Shown here: in pieces, positions 61,915-64,000 of the stretch | Position numbering within the stretch: position 1 is the first letter of the stretch | Layout of the letters: each line of letters begins with the position of its first letter | Assembly (NCBI RefSeq): GCF_003182255.1 | Contig: NZ_QGTQ01000003.1 | Coordinates: 248,001-312,000, forward strand | Origin: Paenibacillus cellulosilyticus | GTDB taxonomy: Bacteria > Bacillota > Bacilli > Paenibacillales > Paenibacillaceae | DNA length: 64,000 nt | Direction: 5' to 3' | The notes under the pieces: generated by a model | The model's database searches: none | Told to the model about the DNA's origin: nothing | Seen by the model: the letters and a program-made list of their open reading frames with translations, nothing else | Program-made: the position numbers and the translations under genes

Positions 61915-62913
61915 TTGGTTGATGTGTTGTCACAGAATGAGATTGACGCGCTGCTAGCTGCTCTATCATCCGGCGAGATGGATGCAGAGGAGTTAAAGAA
62001 AGAGGATACGCAGAAAAAGGTACGTTCCTATGACTTTAAGCGTGCAACTCGATTCTCTAAAGATCACATCCGCAGCTTAACGCGTATACATGAGAACTTC
62101 GCGCGGTATTTGACAACCTATTTCTCCGCGCAGCTTCGAACCTTTGTACAAATTAGCGTCGTTGACGTAGAACAGCTGCCATACGACGAATTCATTCGCT
62201 CGATTCCAAAGATGACGATTCTGAACATTTTTGAAGCAGAGCCGCTTGAAGGCCGAATGGTGCTTGAAGTGCATCCAAACGTCGCTTACGCGATGCTAGA
62301 TCGTCTCTTAGGCGGACAAGGCACTGCGCCATCCAAGATGAATGCGTTGACTGAGATTGAAATGACAATCATGGAACGTATATTCAGCCGTGCTTTTGAA
62401 AGTCTACAAGAAGCGTGGAAGACAATTATAGATTTGCAACCAAGATTGGAAGCACTTGAGACGAACCCGCAGTTCATGCAAATCGTTTCACCAAACGAGA
62501 CGATTGCACTCATCTCGCTTAGTACAAAGATTGGTGACACGACAGGGATGATTAACCTTTGTATCCCTCACGTCGTCATTGAACCGATCATGCCGAAGCT
62601 ATCTGTTCACCACTGGTTCGTATCGCAGAAGAAGTCGCGTTCGCCAGAAGAAGTGGAGATGCTCGAGCAGCGTGTGAATCGTGCTCAGCTGCCAATTGCA
62701 GTAGAGTTAGGTGAATCGACCATCAGCATCTTTGAGTTCCTAAACTTGTCGCAGGGCGATGTTATAGCGCTCAATAAACCTGTTGGCGAAGGACTGAGTG
62801 TTAAGGTTGGAAACAAAATCAAGTTCATCGGCAGTCCCGGCTCGGTCAAAGATCGAATCGCGGTACAGGTTGACGAAATTGTCAGCGAAGGAGTAGAGGA
62901 AGAACATGACTAG
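61915..62913 (+). CDS. fliM: flagellar motor switch protein FliM
   Basis: A 332-residue C-ring protein. The N-terminal CheY-binding motif is VLSQNEIDALLAAL (4-17), the middle CheC-like domain has IPKMTILNIFEAEPLEGRMVLEV (near 100), and the C-terminal SpoA domain starts near 250. TTG 61915 follows GGGGGGTGAGAGA. The stop overlaps fliY by 8 bases. Confidence 0.96.
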   Translation: MVDVLSQNEIDALLAALSSGEMDAEELKKEDTQKKVRSYDFKRATRFSKDHIRSLTRIHENFARYLTTYFSAQLRTFVQISVVDVEQLPYDEFIRSIPKMTILNIFEAEPLEGRMVLEVHPNVAYAMLDRLLGGQGTAPSKMNALTEIEMTIMERIFSRAFESLQEAWKTIIDLQPRLEALETNPQFMQIVSPNETIALISLSTKIGDTTGMINLCIPHVVIEPIMPKLSVHHWFVSQKKSRSPEEVEMLEQRVNRAQLPIAVELGESTISIFEFLNLSQGDVIALNKPVGEGLSVKVGNKIKFIGSPGSVKDRIAVQVDEIVSEGVEEEHD

Positions 62914-64000
62914 TAAAGATTATTTGAGTCAAGAAGAAATTGACGCTTTGCTGAGGCAGTCATCCAGTGATCCTGAGCCGGTGACGACAGATGCTGCAGA
63001 AGAAAGCATAACGAGTTTCCTCGATACGATTGAACAAGATGCGCTTGGCGAGATCGGCAACATCACGTTTGGCAGCGCAGCAACGGCATTATCGACTCTT
63101 CTTGGCAAGAAAGTAGATATCACGACGCCTCAAGTAACGCTTGTGAAACGTTCGGAGCTCAAAGAAGTATTTCCGAAGCCGCATGTTGCGGTATCGGTTG
63201 AATATGTGGATGGTTTTCAAGGTATTAACTCCCTAGTAATTAGAACGCATGATGCGCAAGTGATTGCGGATCTAATGCTTGGCGGAGAGGGAGACGTTCC
63301 GCCAGGAGAACTGAATGAAATTCATATCAGTGCCGTTCAAGAAGCAATGAACCAAATGATGGGTTCGTCGGCGACTTCGATGTCGACAATCTTCAACCGT
63401 TTCGTCAACATTTCGCCACCGGGAATTAACATTCTTGATGTCGACAATGGCGATGGCGTCAATTCGCTGCCACAAGATGACTACTTCATTAACGTGTCCT
63501 TCCGTCTAATGATTGGTGATTTGATCGATTCTACGATCATGCAGCTGCTTCCGGTATCGTTCGCGAAGCAAATGGTTCAAACGCTCATGGGTGGCATGGA
63601 TGAGGCTCCAGCCCCTGTAGCAGCAGCGTCGGCACCGGCTCCTGTACAAGCAGTTGCAGCCCCTGCAGCAGCTTCTGTACCAGCACCACAGCCGCCTGCA
63701 GCAATGCCTCCTGCAGCACCGCCAGCCGCTTATGCACAACCGCAGCAGCAGGCTTACGCGATGCCGCCGCAAGGCCCGAATACATATGGTCAACATCCAA
63801 ATCGCAATGTGAATGTTCAGCCCGTTCAGTTCGCGAATTTCCAAGGCGCTCCATATGTGCAAGCAGACGACACAAATCTTAATTTGCTTCTCGACATTCC
63901 ACTGAAAGTAACGGTAGAATTGGGGAGAACCCAAAAGCAGATTAAAGATATTCTAGAGTTGTCGCAAGGATCGATTATCGAGCTGGACAAGCTTGCTGGT
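62906..64000 (+). CDS. fliY: flagellar motor switch phosphatase FliY (3' end outside window)
   Basis: 365 codons are seen without a stop; the window cuts the gene. The N-terminus repeats a FliM-like CheY-binding motif (YLSQEEIDALLRQS). The CheC-like phosphatase domain has both active-site E-x3-N patches: DALGEIGNITFGSA (near 50) and EIHISAVQEAMNQMMGSS (near 138). A Pro/Ala/Gln linker (232-300) leads to a SpoA (FliN-like) domain starting at about 325 (LLLDIPLKVTVELGRTQKQIKDIL). It dephosphorylates CheY-P and is part of the C ring. The ATG 62906 overlaps fliM. Confidence 0.96.
   Translation, partial: MTSKDYLSQEEIDALLRQSSSDPEPVTTDAAEESITSFLDTIEQDALGEIGNITFGSAATALSTLLGKKVDITTPQVTLVKRSELKEVFPKPHVAVSVEYVDGFQGINSLVIRTHDAQVIADLMLGGEGDVPPGELNEIHISAVQEAMNQMMGSSATSMSTIFNRFVNISPPGINILDVDNGDGVNSLPQDDYFINVSFRLMIGDLIDSTIMQLLPVSFAKQMVQTLMGGMDEAPAPVAAASAPAPVQAVAAPAAASVPAPQPPAAMPPAAPPAAYAQPQQQAYAMPPQGPNTYGQHPNRNVNVQPVQFANFQGAPYVQADDTNLNLLLDIPLKVTVELGRTQKQIKDILELSQGSIIELDKLAG

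Overview
The window is 64 kb of a low-to-moderate GC, Gram-positive, spore-forming and flagellated chromosome. Gene order and protein sequences point to Paenibacillus or a close relative (Paenibacillaceae). The blocks rsmD-coaD-ylbJ-tmcAL-yceD-rpmF, fapR-plsX-fab-acpP-rnc-smc-ftsY-ylxM-ffh-rpsP-khpA-rimM-trmD-rplS, lepB-rbgA-rnhB, sucCD-dprA-topA-trmFO-hslVU-codY and the long fla/che operon follow the Bacillus subtilis order, with family-specific gains and losses. The assignment is an inference from synteny and protein motifs; no search was run.

Layout. (1) 1 to about 6.5 kb is the late end of a prophage: a tail protein carrying an M14 zinc-carboxypeptidase domain, a tail endopeptidase-like protein, a secreted stalk-domain protein that looks like a moron, small proteins, a membrane-anchored coiled-coil protein, an r1t-type holin, a GH24 lysozyme, and a two-gene cassette under a promoter containing a LexA (SOS) box. 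(2) 6.5-10.5 kb is an arginine/proline-to-glutamate module: rocF and the proline dehydrogenase gene on the minus strand, divergent from rocA. (3) 10.7-15.5 kb holds rsmD, coaD, ylbJ, tmcAL, yceD and rpmF. (4) 16-23.4 kb is the FapR-controlled type II fatty-acid operon ending in rnc, interrupted by an unusual 630-bp palindrome-rich spacer between fabH and fabD. (5) 23.6-35.3 kb covers SMC, the SRP pathway, ribosomal proteins, rRNA/tRNA maturation, signal peptidase, RbgA and RNase HII. (6) 35.4-38.2 kb is a FliK-like/FlhB-C-like pair plus yraN; comM follows on the minus strand with a possible attenuator in its leader. (7) 40.1-50.2 kb holds succinyl-CoA synthetase, DprA, TopA, TrmFO, HslVU and CodY. 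(8) 50.4-64 kb is the flagellar operon flgB-flgC-fliE-fliF-fliG-fliH-fliI-fliJ-motE-like-fliK-flgD-(TIGR02530-like)-flgE-swrD-fliL-fliM-fliY, with fliY cut by the window end.

How it fits together. The fatty-acid block makes malonyl-ACP-derived acyl chains under feedback by FapR, whose operator overlaps the -10 box of its own promoter. The SRP genes (ftsY, ylxM, ffh) and lepB form the membrane-protein and secretion arm. HslVU and CodY precede the flagellar operon as in Bacillus, but the usual recombinase gene codV/xerC is absent between trmFO and hslV; a spacer with two tandem hairpin units is found there.

The least ordinary signals lie outside the coding genes: a pair of 73-bp direct repeats with compensatory changes upstream of fapR and a related half copy upstream of rimM; the palindrome cluster between fabH and fabD; a leader motif (TGCTTACGAWGC plus hairpins) shared by fabG, hslV and swrD; an 82-bp element with terminal inverted repeats upstream of smc; a ribosome-binding site buried in a terminator-like hairpin before comM; two genes whose best start codon is ATC; and the SOS-type promoter at the prophage edge.
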